From: Gracilaria gracilis
Taxonomy: Eukaryota > Rhodophyta > Florideophyceae > Gracilariales > Gracilariaceae
Length of the DNA stretch: 64,000 bases
Reading direction: 5' to 3'
NCBI GenBank assembly: GCA_030374805.1
Contig: JARGSG010000224.1
Coordinates: 186,001 to 250,000, forward strand
Shown: positions 10,190 to 22,595 of the stretch, piece by piece
How the letters are laid out: every line of letters starts with the position of its first letter
Position numbering within the stretch: position 1 is the first letter of the stretch
Program-made: the position numbers and the translations under genes
The notes under the pieces: generated by a model
What the model saw: the letters and a program-made list of their open reading frames with translations, nothing else
The model's database searches: none
Told to the model about the DNA's origin: nothing

Positions 10190-11789
10190 TTCTCCCGATA
10201 TAAAAACTTGTACCATTGTGGTATAAATGAACAAAAAAGTTAGAAGTATCGTTGCTTGAACATAGTTCTACGCTCTTGAAATCGGTCCATAGTCCTACAT
10301 TGTCGCAGAACATGCAAGTCGCCCCCCATGTCTTTCACCAAGTCATTCCTCCGTATCTTGTTGTACCAACGCTGGATATTTGGACCCCATTTTTCGTTCA
10401 AATTCCACTCGTGCGATAGAGGAAGCACATGGCGAATAGCTCCTACCAATGTCTTGCATTGATCCACAGTAAAAGTTAATGGCGAAATGCGCATACAATA
10501 TTTAAACTTCTCTAATACACACACGAATCTGCTACTACTCTCGTCCCCAATGTACCCCCATGAAAACATTCGTTATGTTCTCATCGTTATCACGTCTATT
10601 GAAGCTGATAAGAGGCACATTAAAGCGATTCGCTATCACTTTGCAGTACAAGGAGATACCAGGAACTATGCCATATCGTTCATAATCCACTGCCCACCGC
10701 ATCAAACACCACGCCACATACTGAAGTCCATCGTTACTGTCAGTGCGGCAGTACACCTGTGTCTCGGGTTATGGGCTTGAAGGGCTTTGAGGCTCTGATA
10801 AAGCCTCAAACACTCCTTGTCCTTGGGAAACTTAGTATTGGATATGTATTAGAGCCTCTTTTGGAACCTCTCCCTGTCCACGAGCACACCATATTTATTC
10901 TCCATCAGCCTCAATATCACGTTATACTGCAGATGTAACATTTTCCGCAGGTGGCTGGCTTCCCTTTCCATATCACGGGTATGCTTGCGGCGTAGAGCAG
11001 CGATCTGGAGGGTGTGGTTATGGTGAGCCTGTGCAAATTGTGGAGAGAACACAACTTTAACTCTCCGTCATTAGAAACTTGCACCCTACGAATCTTGAAA
11101 CTGTAAAGGCATTTCGTGTGCTCATCGTACATCATAGAGCACTTCAGTTATTCTTGTAGCAAGACCGCCCTCCAATCTCCACCCACTCTATATTTAAAGT
11201 CTCGGATATATAATTTGAAACTAAATTGTTCTGAGATGTACTGGAGATGTTGTCGCACTTCGCCGTGAGCCGTAGCATCCATTTGTTCAAAGTATTCTAC
11301 AAATTCCCGGCTAATACATTCATAAGGCGGATACTCATCGCGACAAGCGCTACTGTCCCTGGTCTCTGTAGTACTTGATGCATTAGATCCGATAAAATTG
11401 GCGACAGACGCATCAGCATTAACCTCTATGTTTTCCCTTTGTAATCCATCGTATTCATTGCGAGAAAGACATGCGAGGGGCACTGGTGGTGGCTGTTCTC
11501 CCCTTCTTGCGTTACCCGTGACGTCGATAACGGAACTGCCGTGCGAGCTTAAGTTATCACGCGATGCGGACTGCAGAGGATGAACTATCTCGCGGTCAGG
11601 AGGTCCTCCGTTACTACCATCATTTAAACAGATGAAGTCCGCGGTGCACTGACGGCTCTCCTTACACTCTTTCGATGCCTAGGGCGATGCCTCGCGTGAA
11701 TGGCTACGCATGTACTAACCGTCTTCTCGCATCGCGTGAGGATAATGGAAGATTCCAGACCGGCGCGGCGGCAAGCAGGCGATGAAGTC

Positions 11790-12798
11790 TTATTTATCCA
11801 ATTCGTTTCCAGAGTTACCTCTCCTTTCCTCTGGTTGCGGAATAAAGATGATGTATGGAATGCACATGAACGACGGAGTTGGTATACCTATATAACGGGA
11901 TACTGACATGATGTCCCACAAGGTGTTGCCAATACGAATATAATGCTGCCGCCTCGCGTTATTGGGCAACTCAAAGTACTCCTGGTTTTGCCAACCAAAG
12001 AAAAAATTTGTGCGTCTCCCTGATGCGGGCGTCATTGGCGACAAACTCTCACCAATATTCACGGTCGCGGACCCCGTATATCTGGTAATACGGCGGCTTG
12101 AACGCAACAACGCCAACAATGCAGTGCCCAGGGGGTGGAATCGACATGTTCTCCCCCAGTTGGGCATAATCAGCTGCCAACCGCTCGATAGCATCGGCCA
12201 TCCGACGCTGATAATCGATCTTATAGCAGCAACGGGCAAACGGCATATCCAGACGCCGACTCCAAAAGTTAACATTCCGGATGTCCTGCGAAGCACTGAT
12301 CGGCATGTGCCCCCAACGGGCACGCCACGAATCCACACGCCCGCGGCAATTCTTCTGAGAGAAACCCTGGTAAATTGGGACCGACTCGAATCGCTTCGCA
12401 GCGAACAAGACTGACCCCATCGGGATAAATAGGGGTACGGGATACGGAATCGCCACATGATGGCGAGCGCCAATAGGGACCCGCCCTGCAGCAGTGGTGT
12501 GATCGTAAGCCTGCGTAGGATTTGGCCAGTTCAGATTCGACCCAGTGAGAGTGCTACCTGTAGGCGCCGAGGACTGACCCGCGGCTCCGCGATCCGTAGG
12601 GGCTGAAATTCGTAGAATCGTCCCCTCGGGGTCCAACATATCAACTGTCGCGCAAGACTGCGCGCTGAACGACGACGCAACCGGTTCCCGTTGGGGGCGC
12701 CACTTTTGTACCCCTCGGGAAGACGTTGCAAACTCCTCTCTGGGGAGGAACCTGGCGCCATCGGCCGCGGGCGCGCTCGCGTTTGACTCAACGAACAT
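11790..12798 (-). pseudogene. Decayed unknown gene, distant relative of the antisense gene of retroelement A
   Basis: The frame 12798-12049 (249 codons) has a Ser/Ala/Pro-rich N-terminus and then an ordered part ending DREYW followed by TGA. Further coding-like sequence continues in other frames to 11790. About 46 residues from RWGHMPISASQDIRNVNFW through RMADAIERLAADYAQ align by eye with the 37496-37942 part of the antisense gene in element A (shared pattern G, V, D, R, Y, R, A.A, YA), and REYW corresponds to REFF there. Both have a low-complexity N-terminus. No known domain is recognised. It lies upstream of, and in the same direction as, the MULE-b transposase. The homology is modest and could be tested by profile comparison. 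Confidence 0.45.
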
Positions 12799-14075
12799 GG
12801 TGTTACCTCATGGTAATCGGTCGCGTCTCGCACCACGCCGAGGAAACGCGCGTACAGCCATGTTTCAAACGTAACCCGTACGGGGTGCCCCACAACGCAA
12901 CAGAATGGGACGTGACTTTTGCACCTCGCCAGGCATTATTTGGATACGGCATACACCGGACGCCACCCCACTTATACCCGTACCTGGCTCTGCGCACCAA
13001 CCGGTGACAACAAATCTGTACACCACGTGTCCTCCCCAGGTGGCATGCGCCACGACGCATCCCGCCACCGTCTGCTTCTCCACCCACTGGGACTACAACT
13101 AATTCGCAGCCACGCGCGCCCGCTCTCAACAGATAATTGGAACCCGCACAGGAACGTGCCCATTTAAGAAGGCACAAGACTGCTTCTATCAACCCACCGG
13201 GACACTCAACATCCCGTGGGGGGAATACGCCCGCATGGCCTACGGTCGCACTCGGATGACGAACATGGCGCGCGCCCGACACGGGATTACAACGACACGC
13301 ATTGTTGAATCGCCTACCCCTTAGGAAAGTCCGCAGTCGGTCGCTCAGGCCGCCCTGACGCGCTACGAGTCCACCGCGAAGTTGCTCGATGGAGACCTGA
13401 GAGGAACCACTGGGGGTGCGAACACGACACCGTCGTGTTGAACATTCGTCGAAAGCCCATTCGGGTTTCTCGCCATCGCGACCGACAGTCAGCGCGCCTA
13501 TGTCGCACGCCCACTCGGGTTGTCGCCATCACGACAAGAAGTTTATGCGCATTCGTCGCGCGCCCCCTTGGGTCCCTCGCCATCGCGGCAGACAGTTCAC
13601 ACGGTTCCCCCCTACTGAGATGGAACCGTTCGACCTCGGGACGAGGCCAGATCTAAGAAAGGAGGTCTGTAGTGCAATTTAATGCACTGTCCCAATGGGT
13701 GCATATTATGATAGTTAGATAGTTATTGTGCATATGTGTGCAGCTCAGGGATCCCCACGTGTAAGGTGGTGACAGCTGTCGGTCCCCACCTACGGGACCC
13801 CTTGATAAGTAGATTGTTTATTCTTTTCGATACTTGGCTATTGCCCTCGGAGATGTACTTAAGCACCTCAAGTTGATCGGCAGAGCTCACAGTGGTAAAC
13901 CGCAAGTACCCCCTAGCTGATTCTTCATAGTCTAGTTTCCCATACCGATGCTACACGCCTATCACATGCCAGGTTGTTAGCGTCCTTCTGCACGCTTCTT
14001 CGTCCCCGCTTGGGTGCGGCGCATACTAATTCCTAATTTACGCATGGTACACGGCAGTAGCTGTCGCTGTACCAC
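12799..14075. other. Interior of MULE-b upstream of the unknown gene, no gene assigned
   Basis: Coding-like fragments in three minus-strand frames (for example PVRVTFETWLYARFLGVV at about 12885-12830) suggest the decayed gene at 11790-12798 once extended further upstream, but no single frame can be followed. The rest up to the right inverted repeat shows no recognisable protein. Confidence 0.35.
13443..13604 (+). repeat. Three imperfect ~55-bp tandem repeats
   Basis: Each unit runs CATTCGTCGMRMGCCC, then a short variable part, then CTCGCCATCGCGRC and a CAGT-containing tail. Copies start at about 13443, 13496 and 13550 and differ by substitutions and small indels. Confidence 0.6.
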
Positions 14076-14321
14076 AAGTTCGGGAAAGCTGGCGGAGAGT
14101 CGGCGCAGTAGTCACGCGGCTAAAGAGGCGGGTGGGGTCAGGGGGGAGGCCGCGCCGATGAGCACCCCTGAAATGGAAGCTCTGCGACTTTGGGCGTTTG
14201 AAATGGGCACGAGGGCTTTGAGGAGCCTCCCTCCCAAATTGGAGGTTCTGGGAAGAACAGCTACATAAAAAGGGAGGTTCTATATGAGCGATTCTACATA
14301 ATCCACGTGCGTAGATTCGCC
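14076..14321 (-). repeat. Right terminal inverted repeat of MULE-b
   Basis: Reverse complement starts GGCGAATCTACGC and aligns with 1223-1495. The next 125 bp up to the LTR of element B are unassigned. Confidence 0.8.
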
Positions 14322-14446
14322 GTCTGCCATGGATGTCAGTTCAATCGCCACCAATAGAAGAATTGACCGTCTTGCAGTTAAGATGCACGGCCGTTTGTCT
14401 TCTCAACGCCATGCAGTTTCGTTTTCGCTTCTGCTCCGAGAATCAT

Positions 14447-15271
14447 TGTAGTGCGATGCCCGCAAGCGGGAAAAAACCAGAAGACGTCCGGATCTTCCTC
14501 TCATGAAGCAAACCCAGCAGTAGAGCCCTCCCAGGGATGGCACGACTATATCGGGTGTAAAACCGAGGTCAATCCTTCACGACCAGCGTAGGAAGGCGAG
14601 ACAAGAAGATACTCCGCGTAAGCCGCATGTGCTTGTTATCCTCCAAGGAGGCGAAAGGTCCACAGTGTGGCGAATGAGACGGGGTGTCAGCACAGGCCAC
14701 GGGTCGCGGGGAGCAACCCAAAGGAAAAGGGAAAAGGCGGGGGACTCACGAGAGTGACCAATGAAAACGGCAGAGCCGGAGGACACCTCACACAAGGGCG
14801 AACGTGACAATAGTTGGTGAATACTCCCATCAATGGGTTAGTTTAGGTGACGCAAGGGGATAGACAGCCCGATAGCAACGGCGTATCCCTCCAAAAAAGA
14901 GTAGAATACGGACGAAGGCAAAGAAGTCTAGGCCAACCCTGGTTGGGGAGATTTACTGAGTGGGAGGGCCACGGCGCCCTGGCACTATATAGTGTGTAGA
15001 AACCTCCCTAAATTAGGCAAATCCTAACTAATAAATATCAAAAATACCAGCCATGATGTGCCAAACATCCCTTGCAACCGTGCCACACGTGTACCACTCA
15101 GACCCGTATTGGGGATGCAGAGCGACAGCACGTGCACACACTGCACAACTTGTACACTATACAAACCGCTTTGCGGAAGATAACCCGCTTGTCGCGGTGG
15201 TAAGCATTGCTGCTCAAAAGCCGGAAAACGACTAAGTCGGTGAAGTATCCCCTGCAGGGCGTTGCACTACA
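14447..15271 (-). repeat. 3' LTR of element B
   Basis: 825 bp, TGTAGTGC...GCACTACA, with short inverted ends. It aligns over its full length with 32636-33461. Confidence 0.9.
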
Positions 15272-15281
15272 TCTCCCCCTT
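15272..15281 (-). other. Polypurine tract of element B
   Basis: Reads AAGGGGGAGA on the minus strand, directly next to the 3' LTR. The identical tract sits at the same place in element A. It primes plus-strand DNA synthesis. Confidence 0.8.
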
Positions 15282-16553
15282 TTAGGCGCATACTCGTCGC
15301 AGAGATGGCGGATGAAGCTCCGAGCCAACCTCGGAGTGTTCAACTTCCGCATCACATTGGACCTGCTTCCGCTTTGCAGTGATGCGTTCGCAAACGCGGT
15401 CCAGTAGTTGTCCAATCAACCACAACCTCAACCACGTCCTGTTCTTCGCGACCACTTTCTTCAATAACCCGAAGACGTCCCTTTTGCTTTGCAGGACTGC
15501 ATGACACCTTTTGGGATGTCCTGATGAGGTCCGGACTGCTCCAAAGTAGTGGTTTGACACAAGTACTGTGTTCCCCAATATTTGGGTTGTGAGCGTCCCT
15601 CGCTCACATTCATCCCACTTCTTGACACGCAGGATAGCCAACGTGACTCAGCTCAGGCGGTACATTCCCGGCACGATCCGGTTAGACCACGCTCTAAGCG
15701 GTTCGATAGCGACTACAGTACTCGAACCGGTTTTGAGAAAACTTTAATATTGACGTACCCATAACTTCTGAACCAGACCGTCTGGGCACATTCCCGATAC
15801 ATCGGCAAATTTTTGAACTCCAGAGCTTTCGAATGAAGTCCAAAAACTTGGGATTGAACCCCACTAAGGTGGAAAGCGCAACCTATTTCATTTCGAGATA
15901 TAAAGAGACTGCCAAACTGAAACGATGCCATAACTTGAAAACTATTCAGGATACTCCGGATCTGTGTTCACGAAGGTGTTGAGACACATCCAGAATAGCC
16001 AGAAGTCAAGCCGTTTGCGGAACAGGGTCCTATTTTCTGAGTTATCGGTTTTTGCGAAAACAGGTCTTCGAAATACTGTAGAGGTAACATGCCCGGACCC
16101 GGGAGAAGTAGATCAGAACCAAAAGCGACTGGGTATAGATACTAGCGCAATCTGAGGATGAGGTAGAGACCGCAAGAGCGTGAGAAAATCACAATACTCC
16201 GCTGTAAGCGGTAAGCTTAGCAACAACAGATGACCATTTCCGCCAGAGGTGTGTATGCGACAAACAGTCTTCAACCGGTAAATCAACGGGATGCGCACGG
16301 AAAACGCGCACCTTTCTGAAGTTGAATCCTGCTATCACGGTCTCATAAGCAGGAGAGCGTTTCAGGGAGCTGGATGAAACCCATCAGGATTGTATATTCG
16401 AAAAATGATCGCTAGCGATCGAACACGACCAAAGTCAGACTCCGACCGCGTAGCGCGTGTAGCCACGTGGTCCCACACTAGGTGGGAGCCACTCCCGTGA
16501 TAAACGACATGAGAAATCTTCTTAACTTCTTCTTCCCTCGATGGCGGTGCTTA
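15282..16553. other. Element B region between pol and 3' LTR, no gene seen
   Basis: In element A this interval carries a large antisense gene. Here an ATG at 15305 on the plus strand opens only 25 codons, and I find no similarity to that gene on either strand. It is either a different sequence or fully decayed. Confidence 0.5.
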
Positions 16554-19500
16554 TTACCCAACTTGGGCGTCCTCCAGCGTACCTGGAAGAGCTGTCCCGG
16601 CGCGACGGTTGTACTGTATAACCCGTGAACGGGGTAGGTGCTTGATGGGGTCCGCAGTGTCCCATTCGGAACCATAATTGTGCCAACGGACGCGGTAGAG
16701 CAGGTCGCTGTTCCCATCGTAGGAATGCCCGATTACTCGGTCGATGACGTACTCTTGTACGTACACCTCCGGTCCATACCGTGTTGTCGTCACTTCGTGT
16801 GGAGTTGCCCCCAAATTGGGGAAAATGTCCCTCAGGAGGGTGTCAGGGCCCACCGAGGTGGTGTCCGACCCGTCCCTCCGGGTTGTCGCTCTTCTAATTG
16901 CGTGGTAGTCCTCCCGTATCGCAAGTCTGCGTGGGGTGGTCCGCCTTGTCGGTGACTAAAACGTCGTATTCCCTGACGGAGGAGCTCCGTGGTTAGTCGG
17001 AAGGGGCGCGTGTGGCACGTCCTCCCAGGAACGGGCACGTGACTCCAACGATGGTTGGCCATGAGTGGACCTAGTCCGATCCGCCTCCCTTGCAAGGGTA
17101 TGTACCATCGGCTGCGCCGTGCTTTGCTGGTGCGGCACCCCGTGCTCAACGGCTATTTTCGGTGAACCGGCGTCGGTGAGCTTATCCCAGTGTCGGGCGT
17201 GTACAGCTCGCGCTGTTCTCATTACTTGGGGAAATTTCGAATCTTTCGGTTTTCGAGTCCCGCTCTTGACGGGTTCCTTGCCCGGTGCGACCGGTTTATC
17301 ACCGCCAGTGGCGGCAACCTCAGGGTCAACCGAGACGCTTGGAGTGCGAATGTGCAAGCGCGCCTTGTCCTGAATGGGTAGGCTTCCCTCATGATAAGTT
17401 GTTCCGTTAACAACGGCGGGGCTTCTTGCCGCGGCGTCCTCCCGGGTGGAGGGTGCCACTGAAGTCTTCGTCTGGACGTTCCCCAGAGGGGTGTTGATTT
17501 CCGCGCCCAGCGTCGAGCGCTCATCCCTGGTGCAGCGCTTCGCATTCTGCGGCAATGGTGGCACGCGAGTAACCGCTTTGGCGGAGAATCTACTAGCAGC
17601 GGGAGGTAGGGGCACACCCTGTATAGGGCTTGATACAACAGTACGGTGGTTTTTTTGCGCTTGCGGTGCAGACTGTGTACTCGGGTCCCGTGTACCACGG
17701 TGCGAAATCCACGTGATGCCCATACTCTCTTTGCCATTTGCCATTGACGGGGGTACTTCCCTCGTCACGAGGTGTTCCATCTTCACTGCTGGGTTCTTTT
17801 GCCGCAGCTTCCTCCCGGCTGGAGGGCGCTACTGACAGGTGCTTAAGAACGTTCCCCAAAGAAGTGGTTTTCTCCGCGTGCTGCGGCATCTGTGATGAAT
17901 GCTTAACTGCCACCACGGAGGTTTCGTCGATGTTCGGGGGCGGCACACCGTGAGAGGGGCTCGTCACTGCAATCCGGCTGTTGTTCCGCGAGAGTGGCAG
18001 CGATCTTGCAATACCTTCCTGTTTGTCACGTCGTGAATTCCGTTGCGACGGCGAAAGATCGCCATTGTAGCGATCGTTCTCCTCCCCTCCTTAGACGGAG
18101 CAATGGGGAGGTGCGGCGGAATTCCTGCGTGGCGGGTGATTACCCGTACCATCGGGGAAGAATTAGAGGTAAGGTCACGGAGACCTTGAGTGTCTGGCAG
18201 TGCCGGGGTTTCCGAGAAACTCGGTATGTCTGAGAGGCCCCGGGTGGGGTGTGGCAATACAACAAAACTTTGTGCCACCGAAGCATCTGTAACTTCTGAA
18301 CACGTTGTCGGGGAACTTGTATTCGGCAAGACCACCTCTGATGAGGGCGGTCGGGCCAGGACAACGCGATCGCGCGAAAGGCGTTTGTGCGTGTCGCCCA
18401 TTTTGCACTACAAGAGTGTCGGTCTTAACCGATATCACCTTGAAAGGCCCGTCCGCCGCTGGTGAGAGCTTGTGGCGTTTTCCCTCTCTGTGTTGTAGTA
18501 CTCTTTGGGTACAAAAACGTAGTTACCGGCCACGATTAGCGGAGGCTTTGCCCGGCGTAGTCGGTTCTTTGAAATCTCGTTTGTACTTGGCTTGTGCACG
18601 TCCCATCGACTTCCGCACAGCGGGTACCAGCTTTGTGAGCCACTGTTCCCAGTTCTTGCGGTAGTTACCCACAGATGGGAAGTTGTCCAGCGTAGCTTGG
18701 GATTCCAACGCCACTGGCGGGGGCGTTCGCGAAAGTACCAATTCGAATGGTGATACTCGGGTATTCCGGTGGACTTGTGTATTGTATGCCAATTTGAGCG
18801 CATCAGTGTACAAGTGCCAATTTTTTGGGTGAACAGCCACGTAGGAACGTAGCGCAGCTAGCATAGTCCGGTTGAACCGTTCAACCTGCCCATTACATTG
18901 GGAATGATAGGTAGCCGCGAACACATTCTTCGCGTCCAGGATGCGGCAGTCATCCTGGGAGAAACGTGACGCGAACAGCGTACCGTTATCGGATAAAAAC
19001 TCCACTGGAGGTCCATATACGAATTCCAATGCGTTACGAACGCAATCGCCACCGTGAAAGCGGTTATCCTCCTAAGAGAGACAGTCCGAACAAGCTTTGA
19101 ACAGCGATCTGTGATCACAAGTATAAACTTGTTTCCCCTCTTAGTATTGAGGAGTGGTTCGAGGATGTCGATCGCGCCAAATTAGAGCGTGGCCATAGCT
19201 GGGAAGAACTTCAGCTGCCTGCTGTTCTTCCGAAGGTTAGCTCGGTCCTTTGCAAACTCTGTACAGAACCGTACAGTAGCGTAGCAATCCACCGCCATGG
19301 CGGGCCAGTAGAAGTCCCTTCGCAAGGTTAAGTAAAGCTTCGTTCTACCTGAGTGGCCACCAAGTTTGGCGAAATGCGAGATTCGAACAACCCGCGTCTG
19401 CAGGGAGTGTGGCACTACGACTTGTGGGGGTAGCTTCGACCAACCTTACGAGGTAGCCTTTATCATTCCCCTCGAAAGGGAGGGATTCACCACCGTTAAG

Positions 19501-21058
19501 ACGGGCGCGTATCCTTACGCAAAAAGGGTCTCCGAACTATTCTCGGATCAGTTCATCGGTACAAATATCCCCGGTAGGGGTGTCTCAGTAGCAACCTCGC
19601 AAGAGGCGAGGAGTTCGTCATAGTCAGCGTCCACATTCAGATCTTCTGGCCATTCCGGATCTTCTGGTTCCTGTTGGTCCGCGACGAAGCACGGCATGTC
19701 ATCATGCTTGGTTGCGCAGGCTTCCCGACTCGTAGATAGACGTGAAATCGCATCAGCCTGAGTGTTCAGCGTCCCCTTTTTATATATGACTGTGAAGTCA
19801 TATTCCGCTAAACGGAGTCTGCACCGCATCAGGTGGCCAGAGGGATCATAGATAGTCATCAACCACCTCAATGAGAAGTGATCCGCGTAAAGGGTAAAGT
19901 TCACATCCATCAGGTAGGGGCGAAGAGTGGAAAGTGCCCACCCGACGGCGAGGCACTCTGTCTCTGACACAGAGTAGTTTCGTTTGTAGACCTTCAGTGA
20001 ACGCGACCAATAACCAATTGGCTTCCGTTCCCCCTCAGGGGTGGTCTGGAAAAAAGCGCGACCAACTTGGTGGTCGCTCGAGTCCATGTTCATGGAGTAC
20101 GGCAGTCCCAATTTGGGTAACGATAAAATCGGTGCTGACGTGACAGCCTCCTTTAAGGAATTAAATGCTTCCGCTTGCGCGGGTTTTAAGGCTTCCAGTT
20201 TCGGGGGTTGTCCCTGGCGCAGTAGCGCGTAAAGCGGCGCCGCGATGTCCGAGAAGTTCGGGATAAACCGTCGATAGACGTCAACCAACCCCAGAAAGGA
20301 CCAGAGTTGCGTCTGAGTACGGGGTTGCTTTGCCTCAACGAGGGATTTGACGCGAGCGTCCTCGATCGACAACCGGTTCAGAACGGATCACATGTCCTAG
20401 ATACTTAATGGAATCGGTGGAGAACGCACATTTCCTCAGCTTGAGAGTTATCTCAGCATCCCGTAAAACGGGTAGAACTTCCTTGAAATGGGTGAGGTGT
20501 TCGTCAAGTTTATCTGAGAAGACATGATCACATCCAGATATACCAAGCACGACCGCCACTTGAACCTGTTGAGCAGGATACCGACCGCTCGCTGGAACGT
20601 AGCGGGGGCGTTGGTTAAAACAAACGGCATCCGCTTGAAGCGGTAGGACCCAGAGTGGCAGACGAACGCAGTCTTGTCGTGGTCCTCTTCCCTTACAGAG
20701 ACCTGCCAATATCCCCAAATGGCATCTAACGCCATGAAAACAGCAACATCGCCAAGCGAGTCGATGCACTCGTCCATACGTGGTATGGGATAGCTATCCC
20801 GTACAGTTAGGGCGTTCACCCGGCGATAGTCGATACAGAATCGCCACGTTCCGACGACCTTCATTGCGACTACAACTGGAGAAGCCCAGGGTGACTTAGC
20901 TGACTCAATCACCCCGGCGCAGAGCATCTTTCCCACTTGGCACTGCTCCTCTTCCAGAGCTTTCGGCCCTGCCCTGTATGGGTGTTGCGCGACTGCAAGC
21001 GCGTTCGGCGATTAGTCGATTCGGTGCCCCGTTTTGTTGATCTCTCCAAGAGAGCCAT
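16554..21058 (-). pseudogene. pol: pol of element B: RT, RNase H, integrase, chromodomain (decayed)
   Basis: Ordered pieces on the minus strand: reverse transcriptase (20936-20448: SPWASPVVVAMK, FMALDAIWGYWQ, CLVYLDVIMSSQ), RNase H (20372-19548: YSMNMDSSD, KKGTLNTQADAISRL), integrase zinc finger (about 19415-19182), integrase core (about 19118-18523: VEFLSDNGTLFASRF, NGQVERFNRTM), a long low-complexity linker (about 18400-16950) and a chromodomain (about 16770-16600: YVQEYVIDRVIG, LLYRVRWHNYG, DPIKHLPRSRVIQY). The YLDD catalytic box of RT reads YLDV with a frame disturbance after it, so RT is dead. Frameshifts separate almost every domain. Chromodomains at the end of integrase usually direct such elements to heterochromatin. 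Confidence 0.9.
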
Positions 21059-21507
21059 CCCAGAGAGGTGAAATGATACCCCATGGATGAACCTAAGATG
21101 TTCGATGTGAAAATCCTGAGATATAAAGATGTACCTCTGATGTGGATGTCCGAAGGATGCTCGTAAATGATGTTCATGAGATGCTCAAATGACACGCTGC
21201 TGATATAAAAATGATATACCCATGATGCACAAAGTGATGTCCGTCGGATGCCGTGATGTCTGCGGGACGCTCGAAAGATTTTGGTACATCAAAGGGACAT
21301 ATCTTCGTGCATCACTGGGATAACTTGAGCGCAGACTGAGGGCGTCATCCGGATGAACTAAGGTTATCATTTACGCTCATTATACGTTCGTCTTGTGTAG
21401 GTCTTTGGGACGTCCTGGATGAGCAGAAGATATGCCAAGGATGTACTTGAGATGTACGCTTTTGGAGTCCATGGGACATCTGAGGTACATCACTTTTCCT
21501 CTCTGGG
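21059..21507. mobile_element. 449-bp MITE with CCCAGAGAGG inverted ends
   Basis: Left end CCCAGAGAGGTGAAATGAT and the reverse complement of the right end CCCAGAGAGGAAAAGTGAT pair closely. CAT is duplicated at 21056-21058 and 21508-21510 (CATCCCA if the CCC is counted as target). Comparison with element A shows exactly where the RT upstream sequence (W-D-G-S-L codons) was split. The interior is filled with degenerate GATGT/GGACAT words and codes for nothing. Superfamily unknown. Confidence 0.85.
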
Positions 21508-21510
21508 CAT

Positions 21511-21750
21511 CCCACATCGTGCTAAATTCCCGTATCATGTTACGGAGTTGTTTGCGGTGCGATACCGGTACGTGACCGAGGTCCAGCCCTTCAAGAGCCT
21601 TCGCCGGGTCGAGTCGGTTGTAGCTTATAGGCCCACGCTGTCCTGTGTCGGAAACAGATTGCGAATCCGAACCATTCGGCGAGTTCTCCGTTGAAACGAA
21701 AGTGTCCTCCCCCTCCTTAGACTGTACATGCGGGCTTTCCGTGCTACCTA
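21511..21750 (-). pseudogene. C-terminal scrap of element B protease ORF
   Basis: Reads LEGLDLGHVPVSHRKQL and NMIREFSTMWDA on the minus strand, matching LESLDFNHVPESHREKL and REFTPIWDG of element A. It is the piece of the protease-RT linker left between the MITE and MULE-a; its upstream half resumes at 29413. Confidence 0.85.
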
Positions 21751-21759
21751 CCTCGGTAT

Positions 21760-21976
21760 GGCAAGTGCCCAATCGACACGACGTCGCTGACGTCAGACTA
21801 ACAACCAATCAGAAGTGTAGGCTCAGACATTGAGACCCATCACCATGGCCCCTTCTACGCCCATTCTCTCTCTGCCAATGGCTCACCCGCGCTCAGGCTC
21901 TAAGCCTATAGCACCCATGGGCTCAGAGAAAAAATTTTCCGTACCAATAAACTCACCCCAAGTCGTCGCCTGTGTC
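21760..21976 (+). repeat. Left TIR of MULE-a (217 bp)
   Basis: Pairs with the reverse complement of 29187-29403 along its whole length with scattered substitutions; includes CAGACTAACAACCAATCAGA. Confidence 0.9.
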
Positions 21977-22595
21977 CCTGATGTGAGCCCCAACGAGCTG
22001 CTTGACTCAAAACGTGTGAGGCAGATTCAGCGTGACATAGATTGTCACCGTCTTCACCCTCCGCTCTCCTAGGTCTCCCACTATCCATTACCGACAGTAT
22101 CTCTATCCCCTTCCCCTACTCCTGCAATGATAATGCAAACATTTTCAAGTACGTAGCTCTAAATTTCAACGACATATTGACATTCTTTTCTCTCGTACCT
22201 AACTTTATATCTTCTCTGTCTTCTGGAACAACAAAGAGTGTGATTTTGGACAAAGACGAAGATAAGAATGTGTCTGGTATTTGTAGAAGGTTTTACAACA
22301 ACCTTTAGCTTTATGGAATAATGAAGCTAACAGACAACCCCCAGCGGTTCTACGTAGTGCACAATCATATTTACAGTGTTGTAGCTGCCGAAGAACGAGA
22401 GCCTAATCCCGTTTCTTTTGTTCACAGCCCCAAAAGAGGCTCATATATATGCTCCGATCTTATTACGTGAGCACTCATGGACATGAAACCTCTACCTGGA
22501 GTATGTTTTTGTACATGTGGCACCGGTTTGGCTCTAATTTCGTACGCAAACCGAGTTAAAAAGAACCTTCAGAACGGCAGTCATTTCTAAAACAG

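Larger units (their letters stand above)
8563..11483 (-). pseudogene. MULE transposase with SWIM zinc finger, decayed and interrupted by a MITE
   Basis: Several minus-strand frames align in order with the better preserved MULE transposase at 24980-27611. The N-terminal piece (11483-11148) contains DEYPPYECISREFVEYFEQ. The catalytic MULE domain (about 10780-10240) has GIVPGISLYCKVIANRFNVP, FMGVHWG, PLTFTVDQCKTLVGAIRHVLP and RTMFKQRYF. The first catalytic aspartate (D in SIDCK of the relative) is Y here. The SWIM finger (about 9180-9100) reads CSFQNLTAWGIPCPHLTG. The C-terminal part holds a 14-residue tandem repeat. Frameshifts and stops are frequent, and a 448 bp MITE sits between catalytic and SWIM parts. 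It should be the remains of the enzyme that mobilised MULE-b. Confidence 0.8.
1223..14321 (-). mobile_element. Old Mutator-like element (MULE-b) with nested piggyBac and MITE
   Basis: The two ends are inverted copies of each other: 1223-1495 matches the reverse complement of 14076-14321, starting GGC(A/G)AATCTACGC and continuing for roughly 250 bp with many substitutions. Between them lie a decayed MULE transposase (8563-11483, minus), an unknown gene (11790-12798, minus), a piggyBac element (1582-5919) and a 448 bp MITE (9742-10189). Without the insertions the element would be about 8.3 kb, normal for an autonomous MULE. The flanking 9-mers (1214-1222 and 14322-14330) do not match, so the expected 9 bp target duplication is absent. 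The ends may therefore belong to two different copies, or the flanks have been rearranged. Treat the unity of this element as an inference. Confidence 0.55.

Noticed and set aside
13680-13810. Possible relation to the sequence at 7290-7370
   Set aside because: The similarity is limited to short words such as GTGTG and GTCCC and does not extend.
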